Assembly: GCA_024704175.1 (NCBI GenBank)
Contig: CP085629.1
Coordinates: 5,084,001-5,148,000, forward strand
Reading direction: 5' to 3'
DNA: 64,000 bases
From: Paenibacillus sp. P25
GTDB taxonomy: Bacteria; Bacillota; Bacilli; Paenibacillales; NBRC-103111
The number at the start of each line of letters is the position of its first letter. Position 1 is the stretch's first letter. The position numbers and the translations under genes were made by a program. Positions 48,982-59,187 of this stretch are shown here, one piece after another. The notes below the pieces were generated by a model. The model did no database searches and was not told the DNA's origin. It saw nothing but the letters and a program-made list of their open reading frames with translations.

Positions 48982-50739
48982 TTGTCCGTTGCGGAAGTAA
49001 GAAATCATTCGGAAATCGTTACAAATTCGTGGAAGCGCTGCCAGCAGCATGGCTTAAAGCCAACGGATGCGGCCGACGATCAGTCGCTTACGGGAAAGCG
49101 AATGGATGAAATTCTAAAAGAGAACGCCCTTCTGATCCGTCACGCCTCCCAAATCTTCGGAAAGATGGAATACTTCATTAAGCAATCGGGACAAGCGACC
49201 CTACTGATCGATGCCTGCGGCAACATTATTTATTCCGTCGGCGATCCTGACTTTTCCAAACGGGCGGTCGCGGTTCAGCTGCAGGTAGGCGCAAATTGGG
49301 CGGAGAACCGGAAGGGAACCAATGCCATCGGGGTCGCTATCAACGAACGCATACCGGTCCGCGTCCATGCTTCGGAGCATTATTGCCAGATGAATCATTT
49401 TCTCACCTGTGCTTCATCCCCCGTGTTTGGTCCGACAGGCGAACTGCTCGGGGTCATCAACTTCAGCAGCAGACAGGAAAACTTTAATGCCTTTAGCCTG
49501 GCCCTTGCCACCATGGTCGCGGAAGCTTTGCAGAATCATCTTCTTATAGAAGAATCGAAGAAGGAACATCTCATCACTTTGAAAGAATTGGAATGCCTGG
49601 CAAAGCATAATCCGCTCCCGCTGCTCTCCCTCGATCACGAAAACACCATAATTCGCGCCAACCAAGCCGCCCTCCGGATTCTGGGCAAAGATGCGGTGGG
49701 CAAAGCATTCTCCGGCATTGAAGGCTTTTCCGTTGAAAGAATTCACGATCATCGGCAAAAGGTTTGGCGTTCGGTTGCGGTTCAAAAGCAAGTGATCAAC
49801 GTGAAGCGCTTGTACCATTTTTCCGACATCGCCGGCTCTTGCCCTGCCATCCTGGAGAAAAAGGAATTGGCCCATAAAGCGGCTTCCACCGAATTTCCGG
49901 TTCTCTTGCTCGGGGAAAGCGGCACAGGGAAAGAATTGTTTGCACAATCGATCCATACCGCCAGCTTGCGGTCCAACCATTCCTTCATAGCCGTGAATTG
50001 CAGCGCCATACCGGAAAGCCTTATCGAGAGCGAATTATTCGGTTACGAGCGCGGCGCGTTTACGGGTGCCAATCGGGAAGGAAACGCGGGGAAATTCGAG
50101 GCGGCTCATAACGGAACGATTTTCCTCGATGAAATCGGCGATATGTCACTGCGTGCACAAGCCGCCCTGCTCCGCGTTTTGCAGGAACGCACCATAACGC
50201 CCGTCGGAAGCGTCAAAAGCAAGCCCATCGACGTTAGAATCATCGCAGCGACTCATAAAAATTTGCAAACCGAAATCCGGGAAGGACGTTTTCGCGCCGA
50301 TCTTTATTACCGTTTGAAAGGCATTCAAATTACCCTGCCTTCCCTGCGGGAAAGAAGCGATATTGTCCAGCTTGCCGCGCACCTGCTTCAAAAACAAGCT
50401 CCGAACGCTTGTTTATCGGAAGAGGCGGCCAGGATGCTGGCGGAATATGCCTGGCCCGGAAATATCCGTGAATTAAACAGCGTTCTGATTCAGGCCGCTT
50501 TTCTGGCTGACGGCGGGACGATACGCCCCGAACACCTGCAATTGGAGCACAAGGACCGGACTGAACGGGAGATCCGGGCCGCCGGCGATTACGGACATTC
50601 GCTTAAAGATGCGGAAATCGCGGCTATCAAAAAGGCGCTCGCCGCCACGGGCTGGAATATGAGCAAGGCGGCCCATCTCTTGGAGATAGGCAGAACGACC
50701 TTATACAGAAAAATAGAAGAATACAAAATCACGATGTAA
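48982..50739 (+). CDS. Sigma-54-dependent transcriptional activator (AcoR-like)
   Basis: An intact protein of 585 residues. TTG 48982 follows GGAGG at 8 bases. The N-terminal 200 residues contain a GAF-type sensor (GQATLLIDACGNIIYSVGDP, HFLTCASSPVFGPTGELLGV). A PAS-like segment follows (LSLDHENTIIRANQAALRIL). The AAA+ core is complete: Walker A LGESGTGKELFAQSIH, the sigma-54 contact loop GYERGAFTGAN, Walker B GTIFLDEIGDM, and EYAWPGNIRELNSV. The C-terminal Fis-type helix-turn-helix is MSKAAHLLEIGRTTLYRKIE. It should sense a small molecule and open the three -24/-12 promoters nearby. Confidence 0.93.
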   Translation: MSVAEVRNHSEIVTNSWKRCQQHGLKPTDAADDQSLTGKRMDEILKENALLIRHASQIFGKMEYFIKQSGQATLLIDACGNIIYSVGDPDFSKRAVAVQLQVGANWAENRKGTNAIGVAINERIPVRVHASEHYCQMNHFLTCASSPVFGPTGELLGVINFSSRQENFNAFSLALATMVAEALQNHLLIEESKKEHLITLKELECLAKHNPLPLLSLDHENTIIRANQAALRILGKDAVGKAFSGIEGFSVERIHDHRQKVWRSVAVQKQVINVKRLYHFSDIAGSCPAILEKKELAHKAASTEFPVLLLGESGTGKELFAQSIHTASLRSNHSFIAVNCSAIPESLIESELFGYERGAFTGANREGNAGKFEAAHNGTIFLDEIGDMSLRAQAALLRVLQERTITPVGSVKSKPIDVRIIAATHKNLQTEIREGRFRADLYYRLKGIQITLPSLRERSDIVQLAAHLLQKQAPNACLSEEAARMLAEYAWPGNIRELNSVLIQAAFLADGGTIRPEHLQLEHKDRTEREIRAAGDYGHSLKDAEIAAIKKALAATGWNMSKAAHLLEIGRTTLYRKIEEYKITM

Positions 50740-50788
50740 AGGTCCCGTATGACAGCCTTGGTTCTGAATTCCAGGAGACCGGGGCTGT

Positions 50789-51772
50789 TCATTCCATCGC
50801 CGTTCTTGCCTTTTCGAAGAGACGCACCATGTCCTGAACCTCCTGTTGTCCCATCTCCTCCAGATCGAGAAAACGGTAAAGACGGCCGAACCCTTCCCGG
50901 TAGGATTCCCGATCGTATACGTCGTCCTCCTGCAGACCCTGGCACTGCATTCGATGCACGCAGTATTTGTAAACGTAAAGGATGCTTTTTTCATATCCCC
51001 ATTCGAGGTTGCCGTCAACCGCCTGTTGAAGAAATTGCGGAGATTGGTCGCCCCACAGCGTCTCCGCGAGCAAGTGAATCTCCTCTCTGGCAAGGAACAG
51101 GCGTTCCTTCATCTCCGCCAGCGGCCGATCCAGACAGAAAATGCGGATGAAAGCCTTATACAGGTGGTCTTGCCCGAAAACACCGATATGCTTCTTCAAA
51201 AAATATTCGGTGCGGTTCTGGCTCCTCGGCAGCATCCGGTGCCGCCAATAGGTTGCCAGCACCAAGTCGTTGAGCCCGATACGCAAATGCGCGGCGGCAG
51301 TGCGAAACCGTCCCTGCCCCAGCGGCTCCTTGGCCCTCTCCAGACGGGCGTCGGCCTGACGGAGCGCTTCGGCGGATTTCAAACGGGTTACCGTCTCGTG
51401 AAATAAACTGCGGTCGAATATCTCTTTGAACCGGCCAAGAAGCCCCGTCGGATCGTAAACGATTTTACACCCGTAAATTTGAATCCGAAATTCCAGCACG
51501 GACGCATCCGGCTCCTTGAATCCGGCCAGAAACTGTTCGATGCGCGGCTTCGTAAACTGAAAAATTTCGACCCCCATGTTTTCTATCACGTTAAAATGCT
51601 GGAATTCCTCAATCCGCTCCTCGACCAATAGGCACAGCTCCAGATCGGAATGTTTCCAGGCTACCCCGCGCCCGATGCTGCCTCCAAACGCGATTCCCAA
51701 AATATGAGGGTCGTCTACAAACCTTGCCGCAATTTTGTTGGCGGTCCCATACAGCTTAGCTTTCCAATGCAA
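50789..51772 (-). CDS. Nucleotidyltransferase-domain protein
   Basis: An intact 327-residue protein. The N-terminal 100 residues carry the DNA-polymerase-beta-like nucleotidyltransferase signature GIAFGGSIGRGVAWKHSDLE with a following LCLLVEE. The second acidic residue is a Glu/Leu variant of the usual DxD. The C-terminal 200 residues are helical and rich in Arg, with HLRIGLNDLVLATYWRHRML, which recalls kanamycin-nucleotidyltransferase-like or HEPN-type helices. It could adenylate a small molecule or protein. No specific drug-resistance family is evident. It is convergent with the activator gene and stands alone. Confidence 0.75.
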   Translation of the reverse strand: MHWKAKLYGTANKIAARFVDDPHILGIAFGGSIGRGVAWKHSDLELCLLVEERIEEFQHFNVIENMGVEIFQFTKPRIEQFLAGFKEPDASVLEFRIQIYGCKIVYDPTGLLGRFKEIFDRSLFHETVTRLKSAEALRQADARLERAKEPLGQGRFRTAAAHLRIGLNDLVLATYWRHRMLPRSQNRTEYFLKKHIGVFGQDHLYKAFIRIFCLDRPLAEMKERLFLAREEIHLLAETLWGDQSPQFLQQAVDGNLEWGYEKSILYVYKYCVHRMQCQGLQEDDVYDRESYREGFGRLYRFLDLEEMGQQEVQDMVRLFEKARTAME

Positions 51773-51829
51773 CCCTATCCCTCCTCTTCCTTGTGACGGC
51801 TATGGAGGTAGTATAGGTCTGGCTATATT

Positions 51830-52337
51830 TTACTGCAATTGGACTTTCTTGCGCTGTCTTTCAGGAAGCTGCTTTTTCAAATAAGACCACAACACCGTGC
51901 CCAGTCCGAAGCGGCTCGAATTGCCTCCGGCATACAGAATAAGGAACGCACCATCAGCATTTGGGGGATGATACTGATAGATCCGGACAAGAAGAAAGAG
52001 AAGTTCATGATGGCCCCCATAAACGCCGCAAAGATGGTAGCCAGCCCTAAGATCAAGGCAAGACCGATCAGAAATTCGCCCCAGGGGACAAGGAAATTGA
52101 ATACATGAACGTTCGGCAGAGCGACGTCGTGCAGAAAATTCCCCACCAGCCCTGTACGGTGGCTTTGTCGCCGACAGACCCTTCGATCGCTTTTTTCAAA
52201 TAGTCGTCCGCCTGAAACGGCGCCGATCCCGTCAGCTTCCCCCAACCCGAAGTCATCCATTTCCACCCCAATAGAACTCTTACAACTGTCAGCGACCCGG
52301 CAGCGTAGCGATTCTCCCTAATGAATTTGCCTACCAT
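51830..52337 (-). CDS. DoxX family membrane protein (frameshifted)
   Basis: About 169 residues over three frames from ATG 52337. Helices: AAGSLTVVRVLLGWKWMTSG, WGEFLIGLALILGLATIFAA, AIMNFSFFLSGSIS. After correcting a shift near 51950, AFLILYAGGNSSRFGLGTVL and a basic tail KKQLPERQRKKVQLQ end at 51830. DoxX-like proteins are four-helix membrane proteins linked to quinone or sulphur metabolism and oxidative stress. A second DoxX gene lies at 62226-62648. Confidence 0.8.
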
Positions 52338-52674
52338 GGTTTTCCTCCCGAATGGACGTTTTCTTAATCATAGGATACGGATTCCGCCTAGGAGCAAGTG
52401 CTCGGAAGTTAAGCGGCGCAATTTGTCTTCGCGTTGAAAGTATCACTTTTCCGCTTTTTCCCTCAATAAGCCGGCAGATTCAAATTCCAATCGACACGGC
52501 TACAACGTATGCCGACCTTTACATGGTATTCAAATCCACTTTACGTTCCGAAAATTTGTTAAGGCATACATATTAGGAAATTAAGAAATACACTCAGCCG
52601 CTAGTGTCGAAAGAATCATTTTCAAGCATGTAAAAAAAATAGTCAGGAAGACCCTATCGGCGTAAAAAAGAAAT
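52338..52674. other. Intergenic region, no gene seen
   Basis: About 340 AT-rich bases between a DoxX gene and the sbnB terminator. No credible open frame, promoter or repeat was found. Confidence 0.5.
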
Positions 52675-52713
52675 AAAAAACAAACCGCTCCTCGACGGAA
52701 TGGTTTGTTTTTT
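52675..52713. terminator. Terminator of the diaminopropionate gene cluster
   Basis: AAAAAACAAACC (52675-52686) and GGTTTGTTTTTT (52702-52713) form a perfect 12-bp stem with U-tracts on both strands. It lies 29 bases after the sbnB stop. Confidence 0.8.
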
Positions 52714-52741
52714 CAATAAAGAAGATCCCAAGGGGGCGGCT

Positions 52742-53714
52742 CTACTCCAGGCTGCACCCGATTCCCAGTTGCTGCGCCAATTTAACATAGTAAGATGCTA
52801 CGCTGATATCAAATACGGCCATACCCATCGGGCAGAACAGTACCGGCTCTTCCCATCCGTAGCCCGACAGGGCGCTGCGGCATACTACGTCAGCCAGGGT
52901 GCGGGTACCCGATTCGTTCAGCTTGCCCTCCCGGTGAAGCGGCTCGATATCCGTATTCTCCCGGCATACTTCGTTCCAATCGTCCACGATGACCGCACGT
53001 ACGCATTCGAGAGCCGAAACCATATAGTCCCGCAGCGAAACATGAAGCAGCAGGTCGCCCTTCGGCGGTTTCAAATCGATATACCTTGCGTCGCTTACCG
53101 TGCAAGTGATACACACGTCGGACTCCGTGTACAGCTCCTTCCAGTCCGGGGAGCAATGAGTGCGCTCACGCCATGGCAAGGGGATGCTCTCCTCGTCGAT
53201 GCCGCGGAGGTCGAATATCAAGATTTTCCCGATCCGGTCACCGTACAACCGGCAGATCATCTCGTAATGAAGCCGTCCGATGGGCCCCCAGCCGATGATC
53301 CCGATCGTCAGACTGTTCTTGGGACGGTGATTCAAGAAATGGTGCAGCATCAAGCCGCTTACCGCCGCTGTCCGTATCCCGTTCAGCAGGGGGCGTTCAG
53401 AATCGCCTCGGGCTTTCCCGTATCGGGGTTGTTAAGCACGGTCAGGCTGTGCGCACGCGGCAAACCCGATCGAATGTTGTCGGGAAAGCTGGCAACCCAT
53501 TTGATTCCTGCCGCATGGAGGCCCCTCCTACAAATGCAGGCATCGCAATGATCCGGTTCTTGGGATTGCGATAACGAAGGTAAGGCTTCAAGGGCTGGGC
53601 AAAATCGCCGGAGTCCGTTGTCCGAACCGCAGATGCTATGGTATCCGTCAAAGCCGTCCAATCGATACCAGCCGTTCGTATATGCCCGTCATTCAAATAT
53701 AACAAAGGACTCAT
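52742..53714 (-). CDS. sbnB: SbnB-like 2,3-diaminopropionate synthesis dehydrogenase (frameshifted)
   Basis: About 324 residues over three frames from ATG 53714, whose first bases overlap the stop of the sbnA-like gene (ATGA). It belongs to the ornithine cyclodeaminase/mu-crystallin family: YLNDGHIRTAGIDWTALTDT, IKWVASFPDNIRSGLPRAHS, LTVLNNPDTGKPEAI, Rossmann motif LTIGIIGWGPIGRLHYEM, and CITCTVSDARYIDL. SbnB oxidatively splits N-(1-amino-1-carboxyethyl)-glutamate made by SbnA into L-2,3-diaminopropionate and 2-oxoglutarate. Pairing with an SbnA homologue in a coupled operon strongly supports this over a cyclodeaminase role. Frames change near 53520 and 53400. Confidence 0.82.
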
Positions 53715-54682
53715 TCCTCCATATCTTCAATGGATCTGCCGAATTGGCCCGCTACCCATTCGTCCGAATACACCGTGTCCAAATAACGTTCGCCGCGGTC
53801 ATGAAGAATCACGGCGCAAACCGATCCCTCCGGGAGACGGGGTTCCATTCGTTTCAACGCCATGACGACGCCCCCGGATGAAGGGCCCGCCAGGATCGAC
53901 TCCTGCCGTACCAGCCGCCTGCGGCCCATAATCATGTCCCAATCGGACACCCGGACGACCTGATCCATAAAGTGCGTTTGACTGAACGGGGGGTGAATCC
54001 CGGCACCTAATCCCGGGAACCGTCTCGGACCCTTCTTCCCTCCAAACAAGACGCTTCCCTCCGCGTCCACAGCGACGATCTTGGTGGAAAGCCCGTGGTC
54101 GCGGACGTATTTGGCACAGCCGTACATTGTGCCGCAGGTGCTCACGCCTCCGAATAGATAATCCACCTTGCCGAGCTCGGCGGTGATTTCACTCATCGTG
54201 GTCTCATAGTGGGATAAATAATTATTCTCATTGGCATATTGATTCGGCCAGTAGCTGTTAGGGATCGTCGATAAGAGCTTCTGTACCCGCTTGAGCCGGG
54301 CTTGCAGGAACTCCCCTGTTTCCTGATCCGGCTCGCTTACATACTCGATTTCCGCTCCGTATGCCCTCAGAATTCGTATATTTTGCTCGGCGGTCCTCGG
54401 ATCAATGACACTGATGAAGCGCAGGCCTAGAAACGAGCAAATATAGGCCAGACTAATGGCCATATTGCCCGAGCTGGATTCAACGATAACGGAAGAGGGG
54501 CCGATCTTCCCCTCCTTCCACGCTTCGCGGATCATCCGGAGTGCAGGACGGTCTTTGGCGCTTCCGCCGGGGTTCAGCATTTCCAGCTTCGCAAACACCT
54601 CAATGCGGCGTTTCGGCCCCGGCCACTTCGAAAGCTTGATGAGCGGGGTGCTTCCGATCACCGATAAAATGTTCCTTTCCAT
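53711..54682 (-). CDS. sbnA: SbnA-like 2,3-diaminopropionate synthesis PLP enzyme
   Basis: An intact protein of about 323 residues. ATG 54682 is used, although GTG 54688 is also possible. It is a cysteine-synthase-fold enzyme with the PLP lysine in NPGGSAKDRPALRMI, the substrate loop VESSSGNMAISLAYI, GGVSTCGTMYGCAKYV and the phosphate-binding region AGPSSGGVVMALKRM. SbnA condenses O-phosphoserine with glutamate. The STCGT loop and linkage to sbnB separate it from ordinary CysK. The stop overlaps the sbnB start by four bases. A PaaK-like ligase gene lies 16 bases upstream. Confidence 0.85.
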   Translation of the reverse strand: MERNILSVIGSTPLIKLSKWPGPKRRIEVFAKLEMLNPGGSAKDRPALRMIREAWKEGKIGPSSVIVESSSGNMAISLAYICSFLGLRFISVIDPRTAEQNIRILRAYGAEIEYVSEPDQETGEFLQARLKRVQKLLSTIPNSYWPNQYANENNYLSHYETTMSEITAELGKVDYLFGGVSTCGTMYGCAKYVRDHGLSTKIVAVDAEGSVLFGGKKGPRRFPGLGAGIHPPFSQTHFMDQVVRVSDWDMIMGRRRLVRQESILAGPSSGGVVMALKRMEPRLPEGSVCAVILHDRGERYLDTVYSDEWVAGQFGRSIEDMEE

Positions 54683-54697
54683 TCCCACCAAGACCTT

Positions 54698-55899
54698 TCA
54701 GTAATATATCTTCTTTGTTTTGACCTTTCCTCTTTCAAAGGAGACGTTATCCTTGACCGCATGTACTTCAATGGAATGCAGTATGCGGTTTCTGATCATC
54801 ATGCCGATTTCCGGTATTTTATCCTCAATGCTCTGTTGAATCAGAGGGATCGCCGTATCGTCTAACGAGTCGCTCTTGATATGAATGGAGAGCCGGTTAT
54901 TCTGTACCTTGACCCGCGTTTCGGCATCATCCACAAATTGGTATATGACGTCTTCAATATCGTACAGACTGATTTTCTCGCCGTGCTTCAGCTCCGGGCC
55001 GATCCGTTTCGATATACAAGTAAAGATCTGCTTAAGCTCGCCGTTCACCTCGATGGTTTGCAAATCGCGGACCACGTCGTAAGTGACATACCTCAATGCG
55101 GGAAACATGGAACGAACCGTCGAAGTCAGCACCAGCACTTGTTCATGATCCGGCGCGGTTCAAACCCTTCCTCCAATCGGTCGGTCCCGATCCCTTCCGC
55201 GTACAGGCCGTCGGCGATAACATACTTGCCAAGCTCGTGAGAGTAAGACGCGATGGTCCCGATTTCGATAGAACCGTAAGTGTCGAGAATATCCTCCGGG
55301 CCGATGCCCAGCAGCATCGCCATTTTCCGCCGCCATTCCGGAGTCGCGATTTCACCCACCAGGATGATTTTCTTTATCCCGTAGCGGGACGGGTCGGGCG
55401 ACGCACGGATGATTTGTTCCAGGATGGACGGCATCGTGTAGAGCAGGTCCGGGCGGAACGATTCGAGACGCTCGATATGCCGTTCGACGGGCAGCTCGAA
55501 AGAAATGGACTGCGCTTCCAGACCAAGCCGGCCGAAGATGGTTAAAGCCGTGCTCGCCGCATGGCCCGTACCCATATCGGCCAAGGCCTTCCGGATCGAA
55601 CCGCCCCGCAACCAATCCCCGAACAGCTTCGTCTTGATGCCGATGTAATGCTCGTCGTCCTGCTCCGAGTAATAGATCGATTTTCTTTTACCCGAGCTTG
55701 TGCCTGATGTCGAGTACGCGGAAAGGGAGGCGTCGACCTCGGGAGGCCCGCTGTAATAAAATTGTTCGAGGATACCCGCCGTCACCAGAGGCAGATGTTC
55801 CAGCTCCCATGGACCGCTATGCTGAAGAAGACTCCGATACCATGGAAAAACTTCGCAGGTGGCATTCACCTTTTGCTCAAGCGCTTCTGTACCAATCAA
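54698..55899 (-). CDS. PaaK-like adenylate-forming ligase (frameshifted)
   Basis: About 400 residues over two frames. TTG 55899 lies 10 bases after AAGGAGG. The adenylation motifs are SAYSTSGTSSGKRKSIYYSE, ILDTYGSIEIGTIASY (A5-like) and a C-terminal ERGKVKTKKIYY (A10-like, with a candidate catalytic lysine). The frame changes near 55130. The fold resembles phenylacetate-CoA ligase and related amide/thioester-forming ANL enzymes. In an operon with sbnA and sbnB it may activate an acyl group, or diaminopropionate itself, for coupling. No carrier-protein or NRPS gene is present in the window, so the acceptor is unknown. Confidence 0.78.
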
Positions 55900-56056
55900 A
55901 CGATTCCATCCTCCTTAAAACATGCTGTGGCGGTACATTCCCCGATATCTTATGTACAAGAGGACGAAGTGTTCTGGATGCATCGGACATCCGTCCGGGT
56001 CAAATTCTCGGATTGTTCCATAGTCTAGGGTAAATCATTCTCGACGGAGGGACAGC

Positions 56057-56853
56057 ATGAAGAGGAAGTACCCATCGCACATCCCCAATAAATGGGCGAA
56101 GCACAAAGTACTGGCAAGAAACGGGACCTTGTCCCAATATGTGCCTTCAACACGGCTCATGAACAAGACCGGTTTGCGGGCCATGCTGCGTAAGTATGGA
56201 ATGGTCTATGTCAAACCTTGTTTCGGGCTTCAGGGACGGGGAGTGATCCGGATGGAACGGAAAGCCGGACAACAGCGGAAATACCGTTACCAGCTGGGCG
56301 AGAGAATCGCCGCCTTCGCCCATTTTAGAAAGGCCTACCGGTCGATAAAGAATCGAACCCAAGGCAAGCCCTATATGGTCCAAAAAGGCATCCGTTTGCT
56401 GACTCATGGCGGAAGACCCTTCGATATCCGTTTGATGGTACAAAAAAAGCCGGGAGGATCCTGGAAGGTTACCGGCGCTGTCGCCCGCGTGGCTCCCCCA
56501 CGGAAGATTGTGACGAATGGAAGCCAAGGGGAATCATCTACCCGTTGGACCGTCTGGTTAAGAAGCATGCGCCGGCCTGGAGACGAAAGAAGCTATACCG
56601 AAAGATGAAACGTATCGGCTTATCCGCTTCGAGGCGACTTCGCCGTTACTACCCGGGCGTGCGGGAAGTAGGGCTCGATATCGCCCTTGACAAGCGGCTT
56701 AAGCCATGGATCCTGGAAGCGAACACCAATCCCGATCCTTGTCCTTTCACCAAATTAAGGAATAAAAAAATGCTGCGGACCATCATTCGATACGCCAAAT
56801 CTTACGGGCGCACCTACAGGCTGCGCTGTTTACGTGCCCGTACAGGCCGATGA
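56057..56853 (+). CDS. YheC/YheD-like ATP-grasp protein (frameshifted)
   Basis: About 265 residues over two frames. ATG 56057 follows GGAGGG. The N-terminal segment IPNKWAKHKVLARNGTLSQY and the ATP-grasp parts YVKPCFGLQGRGVIRMER, PFDIRLMVQKK and LEANTNPDPCPFT fit YheC/YheD endospore coat-associated proteins. The basic helical middle is YRSIKNRTQGKPYMVQKG. The frame changes near 56530. The protein is shorter than usual YheC/D (360 residues or more) and lacks their N-terminal extension. It is divergent from the diaminopropionate cluster. Whether the ATP-grasp domain forms an amide bond with its product is open. Confidence 0.8.
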
Positions 56854-57021
56854 TCCGCCTTTCCGGCGAGCCGCCGTCGGGCATCCTTCTTCCTCCCGGC
56901 CGGGGAAGGAGCCTTCATTCCATCGCGCCCAGGGACGGTGCGCGCCAGCAAAACGGGGTGCCTCACGGCACCCCATTTTGATATTGAAGCTATCGTACTG
57001 CAAGAACGAACCCTTCTGCAC

Positions 57022-58355
57022 TCACGCCGGCAAGTAGACGGTGAACACCGAACCCCGGCCGACCGCGCTTTGCACCTCAATCCATCCCCCGTGAGCAAGA
57101 ATGTTTTGCTGCGCGATCGCAAGCCCTAGACCGGTCCCGCCGCTCGGACGAGCCCGGGAATGGTCCGCCCTGTAGAATCGGTTGAAAATATGCGGCAAAT
57201 CCTCTTCGGATATGCCGACACCGCTGTCCTCAATCCGGATTCGGGCGAACGGTCGCCGCCGGTCCGGCAGGTGCGCGGTTTCCGCTTGAAGGCGGATTTG
57301 TCCGCCGGGATTCGTATAGTAGACGGCATTTGTCAGGATGTTGTACAGCGCCTGAAGAATGCGGGATTTTTCCACCGAAACCGGAATCACTTCCTCCGCG
57401 GCATGCATAGTAAGCTGGATCTGCTTATCCTCCACCATAAACCGCGTCTTCGCCGTTAAATCCTCCAGCGGCGCTACCAGGTTCTCCGTTCGCGGACGCA
57501 GCTCCGTCATGCCTGCCTCCAGCCTCGACAAATCCAGTACATCGTGAACCAAACGGGACAACCGCAATACTTCATCAAGAATGGAGGCTTGCTTGGCGGT
57601 AGAGAGGGCAGCTCCCGTTTCATGAGCCAGCTCCAGCTCCCCTTGAATGATCATGAGCGGAGTTTTCAATTCGTGGGCGACATCGGACAGCGACTGCTTG
57701 CGGGTTCGTTCTGCCTCGGCCAGCGAATCGTTCATCTCCCTAAGAGCCCTGGAGATCGCTCCGAATTCATCCTTCCTTTGTTCTGGGAAGACGGCCGCGC
57801 GGCATTGCCTTCTTTGATGGTTTCGATGCCTTTGATCATTTTGCGAATCGGGCTTGTCAGTCTCCACGACAGGAAGAAGATGGTCACAAGAGCCGCGACG
57901 AAGGTGAAAAGCACCGAAGCGATGCCGATATGGGGCAGCATGCCGTACCACATCGCCTTAAACTCATAAGTTTTGAACTGCCTGTCGTTCATCACGTACA
58001 GTCTGCCAACCCTCCGGTCATCCTCGGTAAGCACCAGTTTGTAGCCTTCCTTGAGTAGCTCATCCGCGCCCGGCTTCCCTTGCTGATACAAGATTTTCCC
58101 CTCCGCAGATAAAACGATGCCGGCGAAGGAGCCGGTATGTTCAAACCTGAAGCCGCCGACATTTTCCCAGGTATTCCCGTTACGCTTGTAAAATTGTTCG
58201 AACTCCTTCCTCAAGGATTCAAACGTATCTTTATCCTCCAGATAAGCGAAATCGCGGGAAATATAAAATTGAACATGGATGACGGCAAGCAGAAAAAGCA
58301 TGATAAACACGATCAAAATGCTCATCGACAGGATCAGCTTGCTTCTAATCTTCAT
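57022..58355 (-). CDS. Two-component sensor histidine kinase (frameshifted)
   Basis: About 444 residues over two frames. ATG 58355 overlaps the regulator's stop by 11 bases. Helix 1 (LILSMSILIVFIMLFLLAVI) and helix 2 (IGIASVLFTFVAALVTIFFL) flank an extracellular sensor of about 130 residues. A HAMP linker follows (SWRLTSPIRKMIKGIETIKE). The H-box is DVAHELKTPLMIIQGELELA, the N-box LYNILTNAVYYTNPGGQIRL, and the G-boxes IEDSGVGISEEDLPHIFNRF and GGTGLGLAIA. The frame changes near 57800 at the end of HAMP. It probably senses an envelope signal such as copper, given the multicopper oxidase nearby. The signal itself is unproven. Confidence 0.9.
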
Positions 58356-59043
58356 GTTCCGCTCCGAAACGATAGCCGAATCCGTAGACCGTCTGAATAT
58401 AGTCGGAGCTCCGGCCGCCCTCCTCGATCTTCTTGCGAAGCTTGCTGATATGGGAATCCACCGTCCGTTCGTCGACGATAAATTCCTCCTCGAAAGCGTG
58501 CTGCAGCGGCTGCATTCGGGTGTACACCCGCCCGGGCTTCGACGCCAGCAGGTGCAGGAGCTTGAATTCGGTCGGCGTGAGGTGCAGCTCCACATCCCCT
58601 TTAAATACTTGCAGGCTTTCCTCATGAATCGTAAGATCGCCTCTTCTTAGTACGCTCCCGGTTCCGTCGCCAGCGTTTCTATTCATTCGTCTGAGTAAGG
58701 AACGGATGCGTGCGGAGAGCTCCCTCAAGCTGAAGGGCTTCGTCAGGTAATCGTCCGCTCCCATTTCGAGGCCGACGATTTTGTCGGTTTCCTCGGATTT
58801 GGCCGTGACCATGATGATGCCGGGAGACCCTAATTGTCTGAGCCGCCGGCAGGTATCCAGTCCGTTCAGCTGCGGAAGCATCCAGTCGAGTATAACGATA
58901 TCCGGTTTATGTTTGGTATAGAGCTGCAGCGCCGATTTGCCGTCCGTCGCGGTTAGACAATCGTATCCTTCGGTTTGAAGAAACGATTCCATAAGCGATG
59001 CGATTTTGGCTTCATCCTCTACGATCAGAACCTTGATTCCCAT
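58345..59043 (-). CDS. OmpR-family response regulator
   Basis: An intact 232-residue protein. ATG 59043 follows TAGGAG at 7 bases. The receiver has KVLIVEDEAKIASLMESFLQ, the phospho-acceptor in DIVILDWMLPQLNG, MVTAKSEETDK and DDYLTKPFSLREL. The C-terminal winged helix is HLTPTEFKLLHLLASKPGRV and VDERTVDSHISKLRKKIEEG, ending QTVYGFGYRF. It forms an operon with the histidine kinase and is transcribed away from the membrane-protein/multicopper oxidase genes, which are its likely targets. Confidence 0.93.
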   Translation of the reverse strand: MGIKVLIVEDEAKIASLMESFLQTEGYDCLTATDGKSALQLYTKHKPDIVILDWMLPQLNGLDTCRRLRQLGSPGIIMVTAKSEETDKIVGLEMGADDYLTKPFSLRELSARIRSLLRRMNRNAGDGTGSVLRRGDLTIHEESLQVFKGDVELHLTPTEFKLLHLLASKPGRVYTRMQPLQHAFEEEFIVDERTVDSHISKLRKKIEEGGRSSDYIQTVYGFGYRFGAEHED

Positions 59044-59187
59044 TTCCACGCTCCTAGATATATCCATTCTTATTGCCTCTCTATAGGATATCCGCGGCCT
59101 CCACAACCTGTAAATAGTTTCACCACAAGTTCGCAACATTTCGCTGCTAGTATAGCAATCAAAGAAACCCTTAGGGAGGACTTAAAC

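Noticed and set aside
55900..56056. A Fur box expected upstream of a diaminopropionate/siderophore-type operon
   Set aside because: No GATAATGATAATCATTATC-like sequence is present between the divergent genes.
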